Part shown: piece after piece, positions 52,882-60,703 of the stretch
Layout of the letters: each line of letters begins with the position of its first letter
How positions within the stretch are numbered: the stretch's first letter is position 1
Source of the DNA: an uncultured Bacteroides sp.
GTDB taxonomy: Bacteria; Bacteroidota; Bacteroidia; Bacteroidales; Bacteroidaceae
Assembly (NCBI GenBank): GCA_944321465.1
Contig: CALULL010000006.1
Location: 58,097 to 122,096 of the forward strand
Direction: 5' to 3'
DNA length: 64,000 nucleotides
Notes under the pieces: model-generated
Seen by the model: the letters and a program-made list of their open reading frames with translations, nothing else
What the model was told of the DNA's origin: nothing
Databases searched by the model: none
Translations under genes and position numbers: made by a program

Positions 52882-53982
52882 ATGAAAGACCTCCTTTCTA
52901 TTGTCTCCCATTTTCAGGTGCAAGGCACCGTGCAAGACATCGTTCCCCTCGGGTCGGGACTCATCAACGATACGTATAAGGTCAATACTCAGGGCGTAGA
53001 TACGCCCGATTATGTGCTGCAACGCATCAATCATGCCATTTTCCAGGACGTAGATATGTTGCAAGCCAACATCGAGTCCGTGACGCGCCATATCCGTCGC
53101 AAACTGGAGCAGAGAGGCCAAAACGACATCGACCGCAAGGTGTTGCATTTCCTGCCTACCAAGGAAAACGGGAAAACCTATTGGTTCGACGGCGATAACT
53201 ATTGGCGTGTGATGGTTTTCATTCCCCGTGCCAAGACCTACGAGACCGTCGACCCCAAGTTCTCCCACTATGCCGGTCTGGCCTTTGGCGACTTCCAGGC
53301 TATGCTTGCTGACATCCCCGACCATTTGGGGGAGACCATTCCCGACTTTCACAACATGGAGTTCCGGCTGAAACAGCTGCGTGAGGCCGTTGCTGCCGAC
53401 CCCAAGGGACGGGTGGCCGAAGTGAAGCTCTATCTTGACGAGATAGAACGCCGTGCCGACGAGATGTGCAAGGCCGAACGGCTCCATCGCGAAGGCAAGC
53501 TTCCCAAGCGCGTATGCCACTGCGACACCAAGGTGAACAACATGATGTTCGACGAGGACGGTTCCGTGCTCTGTGTCATCGATCTTGACACGGTGATGCC
53601 CTCTTTTATCTTCTCGGATTACGGCGACTTCTTGCGTTCGGCGGCCAATACCGGAAGCGAGGACGACCGCGACCTGGACAACGTTAACTTCAACCTGGAT
53701 ATTTTCTGCGCTTTCACGAGCGGTTATCTCCAGTCGGCTCATTCCTTCCTGCTGCCCATCGAAGTGGAAAACCTGCCCTACGCGGCGGCACTCTTCCCTT
53801 ACATGCAGTGCGTGCGTTTCCTGACCGACTACATCAACGGCGATACTTATTATAAGATACAGTATCCCGAGCACAATCTGGTGCGCACTCGTGCCCAGTT
53901 CAAGCTGTTGCAGAGCGTGGAAGAACATACGCCTGAGATGAAGAAGTATATCGCCGAGTGTCTTAAAGAGTACAACCGTTAA
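52882..53982 (+). CDS. Aminoglycoside phosphotransferase-fold kinase (possible sugar kinase)
   Basis: The 366-residue protein has a Gly-rich N-lobe (IVPLGSGLINDTYKV), the Brenner motif VCHCDTKVNNMMFDEDG and the metal motif CVIDLDTVMPSFIFSDYGD. This family includes N-acetylhexosamine 1-kinase, and in gut Bacteroidales it is usually chromosomal and metabolic, not a resistance gene. A sugar substrate is inferred from that and from the CBM9-like gene 13 bases downstream. ATG 52882 (MKDLLSIVSHF) is preferred to an upstream ATG at 52837. Confidence 0.8.
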   Translation: MKDLLSIVSHFQVQGTVQDIVPLGSGLINDTYKVNTQGVDTPDYVLQRINHAIFQDVDMLQANIESVTRHIRRKLEQRGQNDIDRKVLHFLPTKENGKTYWFDGDNYWRVMVFIPRAKTYETVDPKFSHYAGLAFGDFQAMLADIPDHLGETIPDFHNMEFRLKQLREAVAADPKGRVAEVKLYLDEIERRADEMCKAERLHREGKLPKRVCHCDTKVNNMMFDEDGSVLCVIDLDTVMPSFIFSDYGDFLRSAANTGSEDDRDLDNVNFNLDIFCAFTSGYLQSAHSFLLPIEVENLPYAAALFPYMQCVRFLTDYINGDTYYKIQYPEHNLVRTRAQFKLLQSVEEHTPEMKKYIAECLKEYNR

Positions 53983-53995
53983 AGCACAGCCAGAC

Positions 53996-54655
53996 ATGAA
54001 ACAGACAATCGTCAAACTGCTGCCTGGCACGCCTTCTTCGGCTGCCGACGTGCCCGCCCTGCTCGATGCTGCGGGTGTATCTTTTCAGGCTATAGGCACA
54101 GTCGACTGGCCTGCCGATTATCCCTACGCGCCCTGCGCCGAGTTCCGGCTTGCGGCCACCCCCGATGCCTTCCTGTTGCACTACCGAGTACAGGAGGAAA
54201 CCGTGCGTGCCTTGGCCGGTGCTGACAACGGTCCCGTGTGGGAGGACTCTTGTGTGGAGTTCTTCTGTTCGCCCGTTTCCGACGGCACCTACTACAATGT
54301 GGAGTGCAACTGTGCCGGGACACTGCTCATCGGGTGCGGCACAGGACGCAGCGGGCGCCAGCCAGCCCCGCAGCCGGTGCTCGACACCGTGCTCCGCTGG
54401 GCCTCGTTAGGCCGTCGGCCTTTTGGCGAACGGCCAGCCGACGGCCTGTGGCAGGTGGCTCTTGTGTTGCCCTACGGGGCATTCTTCCGCCATCGGGTAG
54501 AGGCTCCGGTTCCGGGCGGTACGTTGCGTGCCAACTTCTACAAATGTGGCGACAAGTTGCGTACACCCCACTTCCTTTCGTGGAGCCCCATCGACCTGCC
54601 GAAGCCCGACTTCCACTGCCCGCAGTTCTTCGGTGAGCTGGCATTTGAGCAGTAG
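53996..54655 (+). CDS. CBM9/DOMON-like carbohydrate-binding protein
   Basis: The 219-residue protein without a signal peptide has a beta-sandwich pattern of family 9-like binding domains: CAEFRLAATPDAFLLHYRVQ, the acidic VWEDSCVEFFCSP, YYNVECNCAGTLLIG and LRANFYKCGD. The missing export signal is odd for a glycan-binding protein. It is probably co-transcribed with the kinase gene and ends at a strong terminator. Confidence 0.75.
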   Translation: MKQTIVKLLPGTPSSAADVPALLDAAGVSFQAIGTVDWPADYPYAPCAEFRLAATPDAFLLHYRVQEETVRALAGADNGPVWEDSCVEFFCSPVSDGTYYNVECNCAGTLLIGCGTGRSGRQPAPQPVLDTVLRWASLGRRPFGERPADGLWQVALVLPYGAFFRHRVEAPVPGGTLRANFYKCGDKLRTPHFLSWSPIDLPKPDFHCPQFFGELAFEQ

Positions 54656-54686
54656 TCTCGGCAAAACCTTTGCTATAGATAGCAAG

Positions 54687-54724
54687 ACAAGGGCGTACCT
54701 TTCTACAGAGAGGTACGCCCTTGT
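54687..54724. terminator. Bidirectional terminator
   Basis: A perfect 14-bp stem, ACAAGGGCGTACCT (54687-54700) with AGGTACGCCCTTGT (54711-54724), stands between the CBM9-like gene and the convergent phosphatase-fold gene. A smaller TGCTAT/ATAGCA hairpin (54671-54684) precedes it. Confidence 0.85.
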
Positions 54725-54788
54725 GCTTGGAGCAGACTTGTGTCTTGTCCGTTGGGCAAGGTATGGCCTGTCTTGGCCGGTATGTCTC

Positions 54789-55820
54789 TTATTCCTCGAA
54801 GCGGAACGTCACCAGCAGGCCTTTGTGGTCGGTGGGCCAGGTGCCGAGGGGCAGGAGGTAGCGGTCCTGCGACTTGTTCTCTACGCGCTGGCTGTTGACG
54901 ATGCTGCCCTGCGGGCCGAAGATGATGGCATCTTCCAGCACCAGTCCCGGGTAGGGGTGGTAGAACACGTAGTCGATGCGTTCGCGCTCGTCGGCCTTGG
55001 GCGTCCACGTCAGTTGTTCGACGGGCACCAACGGGTTGTCTGCCGGGAAGGTGAAGCCCGGGTAGGCCAGCACGTCGGGGTAGAGTTGGCGATAGGTGTC
55101 TACGAACCCGGCATTATCGAGCAGCAGGGGCACCGTCCAAGGGATGATGAGGCCGTGGTGGTCGTACAGGTCCTTCGTCTCGCGTATCCAGTCCAGGTGT
55201 GAAGGTTCGTTGAAGTCGCCGCCCAGGATGACCAGCGTGCCCTCGTCTATGTCCTTCTTGGCAGCGGCCAGGAAGAGGCGGATGGCATCGTCGCGCATCG
55301 AAGCGTCGTTCACCTCCAGCACCTCGCGCACCGAGGTCGGCACGGGGATTTCCTCCCACGTTGAGCCGTCGTAGCCACGCACGTTGTAGTAGGCATCGTT
55401 CAGGTAGTCCAAATGGGCCGTGTAGACGGCTATCGGGCGGCCATGTATGCGGCTTTTCAGCTTGTAGATGCTGCCGTGGTCGTAGTCCTCGGGAAAAACT
55501 GTGAGCGAGTCTTCGATGGGGTAGCGGCTCAACAGCCCCGAGTCGTAGCTGAAGAAGGAATAGTACGTCTCGCCCCGTTCGGCCAGCGACTGCACGATGC
55601 GGTCGCAGAAGCGGGTGTCGTTGTAGTTGCGCACCTCGCTCAGGGTTACGAAGTCGGGTTTCAGGCGCACGATTTCGTCCACGATGGCCTGGTAGCCTCC
55701 GGGCACCTTCGTTCCCTCCTGCCAGATGTTCCATTGCAGCACGGTGAATGTCTCGTTTTTTTCGCTCCGCCCGGACAATGCCGCGAGCAGGAGCAGGCAA
55801 AGTAGCAAAAGTTTTCTCAT
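54789..55820 (-). CDS. Endonuclease/exonuclease/phosphatase-family protein, secreted
   Basis: The 343-residue protein has a signal peptide (MRKLLLLCLLLLAALSG) and the DNase I-like fold: VLQWNIWQEG, TLSEVRNYND, VYTAHLD, LVILGGDFNEPSHLD and the final WPTDHKGLLV with the catalytic Asp-His. Substrate could be a phosphodiester of a nucleic acid, lipid or sugar; the sequence does not decide. It is 68 bases downstream of the PAP2 gene on the same strand. Confidence 0.88.
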   Translation of the reverse strand: MRKLLLLCLLLLAALSGRSEKNETFTVLQWNIWQEGTKVPGGYQAIVDEIVRLKPDFVTLSEVRNYNDTRFCDRIVQSLAERGETYYSFFSYDSGLLSRYPIEDSLTVFPEDYDHGSIYKLKSRIHGRPIAVYTAHLDYLNDAYYNVRGYDGSTWEEIPVPTSVREVLEVNDASMRDDAIRLFLAAAKKDIDEGTLVILGGDFNEPSHLDWIRETKDLYDHHGLIIPWTVPLLLDNAGFVDTYRQLYPDVLAYPGFTFPADNPLVPVEQLTWTPKADERERIDYVFYHPYPGLVLEDAIIFGPQGSIVNSQRVENKSQDRYLLPLGTWPTDHKGLLVTFRFEE

Positions 55821-55889
55821 AAAGCGGTTAGTTTGTTAAAAGGTTTCTTTTCTTCGGGCCAGGGTGCCGGGTGGGGCGGATGTAGCAGT

Positions 55890-56492
55890 CTATCTGCCGA
55901 ACAGCACTTTGTTCAGCCACCGGTTGACGTAGATGTTCACCACCGCGCAGCCTGCGCCGATGGCGGCACCGGCCAGCACGTCCGACGGGTAGTGCACTCC
56001 CTGCTGCATGCGCGATACGCCCACCGAGCAGGCCCACAGGGCCGAGGGTGCGATGACGTACCACTTGGGGTACCTGATGCTGAGCGATGTGGCCAGCGCG
56101 AACGCCGTGGCCGTGTGGGTCGATGGGAAAGAGGGACTGCTCTCGGTGCTGAACGGATGCACCCGTCCGGGGTAGCGGTCGTAGGGCCGCTCGCGGTCTG
56201 CCAGGTATTTCATGCCGTAGGTGACCACGAAGGCTTCGGCCACGCTGGTGCCTATGTAGAGGGCGTCGGATAGCAGCTCGCGGTCATGCTTGGCCCATCC
56301 GGCCAAGGCTATGGCTACGGGCACGCCGATGGCCACGTAAGGCTCGCTGACGGACAGGCCTTTGTTGTAGTGCCGTGCAAAGGGGGTGTCCCAACTGTTC
56401 ACCTTGTGCAGGGCATCGATGTCCCAAGTCTGGCTCCACGTGCAGGGCGCGGCCAGCAGCAGGAACAGGAACGGCCATAGTTTTTTCTTCAT
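55890..56492 (-). CDS. PAP2-family phosphatase
   Basis: The 200-residue protein has a signal peptide (MKKKLWPFLFLLLAAPCTWS). The three PAP2 signatures are KYLADRERPYDR (KX6RP), PSFPSTHT (PSGH variant with Thr in place of Gly) and SRMQQGVHYPSDVLAG (SRX5HX3D). It dephosphorylates a membrane phosphate such as undecaprenyl diphosphate, phosphatidic acid or lipid A. A MITE-like element lies between its promoter and its start codon. Confidence 0.92.
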   Translation of the reverse strand: MKKKLWPFLFLLLAAPCTWSQTWDIDALHKVNSWDTPFARHYNKGLSVSEPYVAIGVPVAIALAGWAKHDRELLSDALYIGTSVAEAFVVTYGMKYLADRERPYDRYPGRVHPFSTESSPSFPSTHTATAFALATSLSIRYPKWYVIAPSALWACSVGVSRMQQGVHYPSDVLAGAAIGAGCAVVNIYVNRWLNKVLFGR

Positions 56493-56519
56493 CTTTGCTT
56501 GTCTGTTGTTCGTTGGTTG

Positions 56520-56716
56520 AACCCAAATCGGTCATTAGACCACCGACTTGGGGTTTGGTTGTCTTTCTTCGGTTTTCCAAGCCCTTTCGTCCTGCTGTCG
56601 GCATCTTGTCTGCCGCTTTGTCTCGGCGTAGCCCGCTACGCCTTCGGCAAAGGTGGCAGCCAATCTGCACGGCATCAGAACGAAATTGCTTTGGACTCTA
56701 ATGACCGATTTGGGTT
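56520..56716 (-). mobile_element. MITE-like element, copy 3 (inverted)
   Basis: A 197-bp copy in the opposite orientation to copies 1 and 2, with perfect 20-bp terminal inverted repeats at 56520-56539 and 56697-56716. The central CGTAGC/GCTACG palindrome is intact. It begins 27 bases before the PAP2 ATG and ends 7 bases from the -7 box of that gene. Confidence 0.85.
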
Positions 56717-56723
56717 GAAGCGG

Positions 56724-56753
56724 CAAAGATAGGCAAAATATTCCCGTCCGCAA
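56724..56753 (-). promoter_or_regulatory. Promoter of the PAP2 gene, now separated by the MITE
   Basis: On the minus strand TTG (56751-56753), 19 bases, then TATCTTTG (56724-56731). Transcription from here would run through the 197-bp element before reaching the PAP2 start at 56492. Confidence 0.7.
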
Positions 56754-56834
56754 GCGTCTTTCTCCCGGCTTTTGGGGCGGGCGGACGGGGGGTGCCTGTA
56801 CGTTGTCTTCTGTCCTCATAGCCCTAAAATCACT

Positions 56835-56920
56835 CCGCCCGCAGGCGTGGCTGCCTGCGGGCGGAAATAGAGATGATTAAGGTAGAAAAAATGTGAAGGC
56901 TCGTTCTGTTTCTACGAGTC
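56835..56920 (-). ncRNA. Candidate small RNA of about 85 nt
   Basis: On the minus strand a -7 box TACTTTTG (56926-56933) is followed within about 60 bases by a perfect 12-bp GC-rich stem, CCGCCCGCAGGC with GCCTGCGGGCGG (56835-56846 and 56853-56864), then a short TTTT. The transcribed part contains no ATG and no frame. No -33 box is evident, so expression is a guess. Confidence 0.4.
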
Positions 56921-57065
56921 TGATGCAAAAGTATCCCTTTGGGCAGGCTCGGCGCGGCTGTAATCATACTGCTTTTGTGTAATATCGTCTCCCGCCCCGT
57001 TTTTGTACAAGGATTGTACGATATTGTCTTGCCTGCCCCTCCCGTAGCCTCCGTAGCCCCCCTTG

Positions 57066-57153
57066 CGGGCACAGGTCTGCCCGTCGGCGGGCGCAGGAAA
57101 GCCCGCTCGGGGCCACAGGTGCGCTCCCGGGCGGGCAAAGGCAGGGTGGCTTG
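57066..57153. repeat. 22-bp palindromic tandem array G (4 units)
   Basis: Core centres every 22 bp at 57076, 57098, 57120 and 57142. The first, GGGCACAGGTCTGCCC, is well kept; the others are GGGCGCAGGAAAGCCC, GGCCACAGGTGCGCTCC and GGGCAAAGGCAGGG. It directly follows the metallophosphatase gene. The gap 56934-57065 also holds an imperfect long hairpin (AATATCGT at 56981 with ACGATATT at 57019). Confidence 0.8.
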
Positions 57154-57161
57154 CGGGCGGT

Positions 57162-58160
57162 CTACTGTCCCCGTCGGCGGGCGGGGAAGCGTATCTCGTC
57201 GTCGGCTATGAAGGGCACGAGCGGGTAGGGGCCGATGGAGTCGCCCAGCCCCACCGCCTCGGGGAGGGGCGGCACGAAGGCCCCTCGGACACCCCGCAGG
57301 GTGGCTCCGTCCGTCCGCAGCGTGACGACGGCGTAGAGCGGGCGGTCGTAGGGGATGGAACGCCCGAGCAGCGGGTAGCGGGCGTTTATGCTGTCGGGGT
57401 AACGCTGCTCGGACAGCGACGGGCGGCCTATCCACACGTAGGACGCGCTGTTCACCTGTATGTAGGCAATGCCGTCGATGTCCTTGCGGTAATTGCTGTG
57501 ATTGTGCCCGCTGAAGGCCAGCACGACCTTGGCGAAACCACACCGCCGGTTCTCGGCTTCGAGCACGCGGCGCACGGCTTCGCCGTTGTCCAAGAAGGTG
57601 TCTATGCTCTGGTGCGAGAACACGACGCACCGCTTGTCTGTCGCCTCCAGGTCGGCCTTCAGCCAGGCCATCTGCTCGGGGTCGATGTACGAACCCGTCC
57701 CGGCCTTGCCGTAGAAGTTCGACTTGGCGTAAGGCCGGTACTCCTTGCCGTCGTAGAGGTTGTTTCCGTCCAGGACGACGAAGTGGAAGCCGCCCCGGTC
57801 AAAGGAGTAGTAGCGGGCGGGCATGTCCAGCGCGTGCATGTACTCCTCTTTGGTGTAGCGGTCCATGTCGTGATTGCCCAGGACGTGATAGATGCTGCAT
57901 GGGCATTGCTCCCACGCGCGTCGCAGGGCATTGCCCGTGCTGTCCGGGCGCACAAAGTCGCCCAGCTGCACCACGAAGTCGGCCTTTGCCTCGGCGGCGG
58001 CCCGGGCCACGGCCTGCATGCGTGCCTTGCCGTCGGGCACGTCCTGCGCGTGGAGGTCGGAGACGATGACAAACGTCACCGGCTTCTCCGCCTTCGTGCA
58101 GGCGTGGAGCACGCAGCCCGCCAGGCAGGCTGCGAGCCAGAAAAGCAGTCTTTGTCTCAT
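57162..58160 (-). CDS. Calcineurin-like metallophosphatase, lipoprotein
   Basis: The 332-residue protein has a lipoprotein-like signal (LHACTKA) and the five metallophosphoesterase motifs: VSDLHAQD, VQLGDFVRPD, LGNHDMDRY, VFSHQSID and FSGHNHSNY. It probably acts in the periplasm on a phosphate ester released during glycan or nucleic acid breakdown. Its start overlaps the GH2 gene stop by 4 bases, so it is coupled to the glycosidases. Confidence 0.92.
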   Translation of the reverse strand: MRQRLLFWLAACLAGCVLHACTKAEKPVTFVIVSDLHAQDVPDGKARMQAVARAAAEAKADFVVQLGDFVRPDSTGNALRRAWEQCPCSIYHVLGNHDMDRYTKEEYMHALDMPARYYSFDRGGFHFVVLDGNNLYDGKEYRPYAKSNFYGKAGTGSYIDPEQMAWLKADLEATDKRCVVFSHQSIDTFLDNGEAVRRVLEAENRRCGFAKVVLAFSGHNHSNYRKDIDGIAYIQVNSASYVWIGRPSLSEQRYPDSINARYPLLGRSIPYDRPLYAVVTLRTDGATLRGVRGAFVPPLPEAVGLGDSIGPYPLVPFIADDEIRFPARRRGQ

Positions 58161-60664
58161 TGCTGTGCGGGTGTTTGGGGCTTCCCGTCCGGCGAGCCTG
58201 CATGGCCGGGGTGGCCGTCGGCAGGCATCGTGTCGAGGCTCAGGGTGGCCGTCTGCAGTCCTTCCGAGGTGGCCGTCAGCTTCAGGGGCAGTCCCGGGCG
58301 GTCGGCGGCTACGATGACTTGCGCGTATCCGTTGAAGGCGTTGCGGTGCACCTGTTCGCCCGGGGCAAACACGTCGCGCTCGTGGCTCGACGGGTGTCCG
58401 TTGCCCACGCCCAGGATGTGTCCGTTCTCGATGTCGAACTGCACGTTGTTGCCTGCCGTGGGCACCACGCGTCCTTTCTTGTCCACCACCCGCACGGTTA
58501 TCACGGCCACGTCGCTGCCGTCGGCTCTCAGCGCGGGTCCGGTCTCGCTGCTCAGCTCCACGGCGGCGGGGGCACCGGTGGTCTCCACCGTTTCCTTATA
58601 GGTCTTTCCGTCCTTCCGTCCGCGTGCCTCCAGCTTCCCCGGGACGTACTTCACGCGCCATGCGGGAATGTCGAATTTGCCAACCTTCCGTTTGCCGAGG
58701 CTACGCCCGTTGAGGCGCAGCTCCACCTCGTCCATGTTTGTGTAGAGGTGCACGTCCACCGAGTCGGTCCCCGTCCCGTTCCAGTGGGGCAGGATGTGCA
58801 GCACCGGCTCGTCCGTCCACCACGCCTTGTAGTACCAGAAGGCATCTTTGGGGAAGCCGCAGTAGTCGTAGATGCCGAAGTGCGAGACCACCCCCGGCCA
58901 GTAGTGCAGGGTCGACTCGCCTCCGTAGTCGAAGCCCGTCCAGACGAAGGCTCCCGCGATGAAGGGGCGTTGGTCGACAAAGCGCATCCATTCCTGCGCC
59001 GTGGCTCCCCAGCCTGGCCGATCGTGGTCGTAGGACTGGTGGAAGGCTTGCTCGGCACTGGTGTGGTAGATGCCCCGGGTGGTCAGCGTGCTGGCCTCCT
59101 CGGTGAGCAGGATGGGCAGCGAGGGGAACTGCCGGTGCAGCCGGTCTATGTCGCCTATGTGGTAGTAGTTGCAGCCCTGCACGTCTACCGCCTCCGTGAA
59201 GCCCTTGCCCCACTTGCCGTTCATGGCGGCGGTGCAGAGGCGGCTGGGGTCGAGCTTACGCTGCACCTGCTTCATGCGCTCCACCATCGTGCGGCCCATT
59301 TCCGTGCCCTGTATGGCAGGCTCCTCGTTGCCCAGACACCAAAGTATGACGGAGGGGTGGTTGCGGTCGCGGCGGATGAGGGTGGTCAGTTGGCTCAGGG
59401 CCTCGTCGCTGGCACTGAGCATACGCGCCTCGTCCAGCACGAGCAGACCCAGACTGTCGCAGGCGTTGAGCACGGCCTCGGTGGGCGGGTTGTGGGAGGG
59501 GCGGTAGGCATTGGCCCCCATCTCCTTCAGGCGGGCTATGCGCCACGTGTTGAGGCGTTCGGGCACGGCTGTGCCTACACCCGCGTGGTCCTGATGGCAG
59601 CATACGCCCTGTATCTGTACGCGCTCGCCGTTCAGGAAGAAGCCCCGGTCTGCGTCGAAGCGGATGGTGCGTATGCCGAAGCGGGTGTCATAGCTGTCCG
59701 TCACCTGCCCGTCCACCAGCAGCTCGGTGCGCAGCACGTAGAGCGCGGGGCTGGAGGGCGACCACAGGCGGGGGTTGGGCACGTCCAGCTGCGTGGTGGC
59801 CTTCCCCGTCTCCAGCGACGGCACGTCCACCTCGGTCTGGGCCGAAGCCACGGGTCGGTGCGTGTCGTCCATCACGGTGTTGCGCACCGTCACGCGGCGG
59901 CTGCCGTCCAGCTCGTTGTCCACCTCGACGAGGGCCGTCACGGTGGCGCGTTGCTTGTCGGCCTGCACGTCGGTAGTTACCAGCGTGCCCCACTGCGCCA
60001 CGTGCACCGGGGCGGTGCGCGTCAGCCACACGTTGCGGTATATGCCGGCCCCTTCGTAGGACCAGAGTTCGGACTGCGTGGCATCCACACGCACCGTGAT
60101 GACGTTCTTGGCCCCGTCGGCGTAGTCAAGGCTCTCCGTCACGTCGAACGTTATCGGCACGTACCCGCTCTCCTCCCGGCCCAGGTAGATGCCGTTGAGC
60201 CATACCTCGGCATCGCGGAAGACACCTTCGAACTCCAGGGTGTAGCGGCAGCCTTTCTTCAGGTCCGCGCTGAAGGTCTTGCGGTACCAGCCCACGCTGT
60301 TCTGGGGCGAGCGTCCGCCCAGTGTCCTGTACCCCTTCACTTTGAGTTGGTTCTTGTCGTAGCCCAGTGCCATGCCCCAGTCGTGGGGCAGGGAGATGGA
60401 GTCCCACGCGCTGTCGTCGAATGTCCGTGAGTGAGGTATGCTGAGTTTCGACTCCTGGTCGGCCTCCAGCATGATGGCCTCTTGCACGAAGGCGGTCTTG
60501 GTGAACGACAAAGCCCGTCCATAGTTGAAGTCGGCGGCGGGGTCGGCTGCGTGGCCCTTGGCGAACCGCCAGTCATGGTTGAGCAGCAGCCGCTGGCGTT
60601 GCGACTGCGCCTGTGCCAGTAGGCAGAGTGCCAGCAGCAGTGTCAGGCAGATGGTTTTCTTCAT
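58157..60664 (-). CDS. GH2 glycoside hydrolase (beta-galactosidase type)
   Basis: The 835-residue protein has a signal peptide (MKKTICLTLLLALCLLAQA). It has a sugar-binding domain (SVGWYRKTFSADLKKG, VWLNGIYLGREESGYVP), an immunoglobulin-like domain and the TIM barrel with acid/base Glu in WCLGNEEPA and nucleophile Glu in LLTEEAS. C-terminal DUF4982-like and Ig-like domains follow. The exact sugar (galactoside, glucuronide or other) is not decided by the sequence. It is the middle gene of a three-gene operon. Confidence 0.93.
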   Translation of the reverse strand: MKKTICLTLLLALCLLAQAQSQRQRLLLNHDWRFAKGHAADPAADFNYGRALSFTKTAFVQEAIMLEADQESKLSIPHSRTFDDSAWDSISLPHDWGMALGYDKNQLKVKGYRTLGGRSPQNSVGWYRKTFSADLKKGCRYTLEFEGVFRDAEVWLNGIYLGREESGYVPITFDVTESLDYADGAKNVITVRVDATQSELWSYEGAGIYRNVWLTRTAPVHVAQWGTLVTTDVQADKQRATVTALVEVDNELDGSRRVTVRNTVMDDTHRPVASAQTEVDVPSLETGKATTQLDVPNPRLWSPSSPALYVLRTELLVDGQVTDSYDTRFGIRTIRFDADRGFFLNGERVQIQGVCCHQDHAGVGTAVPERLNTWRIARLKEMGANAYRPSHNPPTEAVLNACDSLGLLVLDEARMLSASDEALSQLTTLIRRDRNHPSVILWCLGNEEPAIQGTEMGRTMVERMKQVQRKLDPSRLCTAAMNGKWGKGFTEAVDVQGCNYYHIGDIDRLHRQFPSLPILLTEEASTLTTRGIYHTSAEQAFHQSYDHDRPGWGATAQEWMRFVDQRPFIAGAFVWTGFDYGGESTLHYWPGVVSHFGIYDYCGFPKDAFWYYKAWWTDEPVLHILPHWNGTGTDSVDVHLYTNMDEVELRLNGRSLGKRKVGKFDIPAWRVKYVPGKLEARGRKDGKTYKETVETTGAPAAVELSSETGPALRADGSDVAVITVRVVDKKGRVVPTAGNNVQFDIENGHILGVGNGHPSSHERDVFAPGEQVHRNAFNGYAQVIVAADRPGLPLKLTATSEGLQTATLSLDTMPADGHPGHAGSPDGKPQTPAQQ

Positions 60665-60703
60665 AATAAAGTGTGTGTTTATGTATTGTTAGTGTGTTTT
60701 GTG

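Noticed and set aside
52882-53982. Aminoglycoside resistance gene
   Set aside because: The fold is shared, but length, context and the neighbouring CBM9-like gene fit a metabolic kinase; nothing points to antibiotic resistance.
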